The notes below the pieces were generated by a model. The model saw only the letters and a program-made list of their open reading frames with translations. It searched no databases and had not been told where the DNA came from. A stretch of 64,000 bases of DNA. It comes from Xanthomonas melonis. GTDB lineage: Bacteria > Pseudomonadota > Gammaproteobacteria > Xanthomonadales > Xanthomonadaceae. The stretch lies in NCBI RefSeq assembly GCF_020783655.1, contig NZ_JAJGQH010000001.1:354559-418558 (forward strand), read 5' to 3'. Position 1 is the stretch's first letter, and each line of letters opens with the position of its first letter. Positions 62,982-64,000 of this stretch are shown piece by piece. The translations under genes and the position numbers were made by a program.

Positions 62982-63626
62982 CTACCTGGAGACCACAACG
63001 GTTCCGCTCGCTTCGACGATCCCCTGCACCACCCGTCGCGAGGAGGAATTTTCCACCGAAACGCGCTCGTTCTCGCCGGCATCGGACAGGGCGCGACCGC
63101 TCATGCGCACTTCCAGGCCACCGTTGCGCGCCACCAGCGGCACGGTGTCGCCGCGGCGGACCAGCCGCTGGGTCACCAGATCGTTGGCGGAGAGCAGCGA
63201 GCCCGCCGGCAGGATGCGCCGGGCGCTCTTGCCGACCGCAGCCACCGGGTCGGCCAGCACTGCACCGACGATCCGCGCGGCGTCGCGCTTCTCGATGCTG
63301 ATATCGGCCAGCGAAATGGTTTCTCCAGCGCTGATGCCGCGGCGCAGCACCAGTACGTCCTGGTTGCGACGCACCTTCAGCGGCACGAACAGGCGCCAGC
63401 CGGCCGGCTGCGGACAGGCCACCTCCACCGTATTGGTACCGGTGGGCTGCGCCTGCAGCGCGATCGGGCAGGCCGGCATGCGCAGGCCCGGATCGAGCGT
63501 GGCCTCGGCCTCGGCATCCGGGCCGACCGTGGCCAGCGCCGCAGCACGGATGGAATCGACGGACTGATAGCTCTGGGCCCAGGCCGGAGCGGCAGCCAAC
63601 AGGATGACAAGCAGAAGCAGGCGCAT
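62982..63626 (-). CDS. flgA: Flagellar basal-body P-ring formation protein FlgA
   Basis: A 214-residue periplasmic chaperone for P-ring assembly. A signal peptide (MRLLLLVILLAAAPAWAQS) precedes a SAF domain (VLRRGISAGETISLADI; ILPAGSLLSANDLVTQRLV) and a C-terminal beta region (GLEVRMSGRALSDAGEN). ATG at 63626 starts the signal. It is followed by flgM and flgN in the same direction; flgB and later rod genes would lie outside the window. Confidence 0.93.
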   Translation of the reverse strand: MRLLLLVILLAAAPAWAQSYQSVDSIRAAALATVGPDAEAEATLDPGLRMPACPIALQAQPTGTNTVEVACPQPAGWRLFVPLKVRRNQDVLVLRRGISAGETISLADISIEKRDAARIVGAVLADPVAAVGKSARRILPAGSLLSANDLVTQRLVRRGDTVPLVARNGGLEVRMSGRALSDAGENERVSVENSSSRRVVQGIVEASGTVVVSR

Positions 63627-64000
63627 GGGACCAGATCCGGAGGAAGACGGGACAGACAATGCAAGCGGCGTGCCTGTTTTTTGGGGGGATTGGGGAGTCG
63701 GGATTGGGGATTCGTAAGAGCGGCTTGGCCGGTGATTCATTCCGGGATTGGGGAGTCGGAGTTCGAGATTCGTAACGGCGGCTTGGCCGGTGATTCATTG
63801 ATCCGCTGTCGAGGCCCTTTCCTACCGTATCTATACGATCAACTGTCACCGAGACGATCAACTGTCTCCGAGGCTTGGAAGCAGCCGAATCGGTCTCACC
63901 GACTCGCTCATCACGCCTCTAGCTGTGTAAACCCACCACGTTGTTCAGTGTGATGTGGATCCTGGAGATGGGAGGTTGGTGTCCGAGGCTGGCATGGGGC
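63627..64000. other. Repeat-rich region upstream of flgA
   Basis: No gene recognised. It holds the 58-bp tandem duplication at 63684-63799 and a short direct repeat (ACGATCAACTGT at 63835 and 63854). The flgA promoter probably lies here, but no sigma-54 or sigma-28 match was identified with confidence. Confidence 0.45.
63684..63799. repeat. 58-bp tandem duplication with GGGATTGGGGA units
   Basis: Two adjacent copies of a 58-bp unit, 63684-63741 and 63742-63799. Each has the GGGATTGGGGAGTCGG part at the left and TTCGTAA..GGCTTGGCCGGTGATTCATT at the right; the right halves differ at only two or three bases. The left part belongs to the GGGATTC repeat class seen near 60.5 kb. Confidence 0.85.

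Overview
The window is a GC-rich bacterial chromosome segment. Its gene content and order point to a Xanthomonas (Gammaproteobacteria, Lysobacterales): a PAS kinase with a GGDEF-EAL-receiver regulator of RavR type beside late flagellar genes, a PsrA-like TetR regulator in front of fad genes, frequent GTG starts, and short GGGATTC or GGGACCC intergenic repeats. The genus call rests on recognition of gene content, not on any search. No rRNA, tRNA, CRISPR array, prophage or intact insertion sequence was seen. Nearly everything looks like core chromosome.

Layout. 0-3.5 kb: the 3' end of an EAL-domain gene, an M14 peptidase, a ferritin-like DUF892 protein and a KGG stress protein. 3.5-13.3 kb: the assimilatory nitrate/nitrite system on the minus strand. 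nasT and nasS (regulator and sensor) are followed by a long leader, then narK-type transporter, nirB, nirD, nasA and cobA. 13.4-16.7 kb: cysG (siroheme) and a moeA-mobA-DUF7009 molybdenum cofactor operon, which supply the cofactors of NirB and NasA. 16.8-22.8 kb: a small PQ-loop-like membrane protein, an exonuclease III homologue, an OBAP lipoprotein, a DUF4142 protein, a rhodanese-MoeB fusion and a second moeA. 22.9-29.6 kb: ndk-rlmN-pilF-rodZ-yfgM-bamB-der. 29.8-34.2 kb: psrA-like regulator, fadN and fadA (beta-oxidation). 34.5-41.8 kb: crcB, rarA, lolA, a DUF3857/transglutaminase protein and ftsK. 42-48.3 kb: trxB, a GNAT protein, aat, infA, clpA and clpS. 48.5-52.5 kb: Nudix, mnmA, hflD, an MCP-like protein and a small unknown. 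52.5-53.7 kb is gene-poor and holds a probable frameshifted gene. 53.7-61.8 kb: a c-di-GMP and two-component cluster. 62.2-63.6 kb: flgN, flgM and flgA.

The most interesting structure is the nitrate leader at 11164-11310. It has a near-perfect sigma-54 promoter and then three hairpins, each closing the same hexaloop AACGGC, with A at position 1 and G at position 4 as ANTAR RNA-binding proteins require. An intrinsic terminator follows, and its 5' arm overlaps the third hairpin. The ANTAR protein NasT and its partner NasS are encoded just upstream, so protein, RNA target and controlled operon all lie together. Two hairpins are the usual number; three identical loops is unusual.

Other points: a truncated SUMT half in CysG, complemented by a separate CobA inside the nitrate operon; a PsrA-type palindrome before the fad genes; a sigma-28 promoter before flgMN; intrinsic terminators placed upstream of ndk and of ftsK in the sense direction; and degenerate catalytic motifs in both c-di-GMP proteins.
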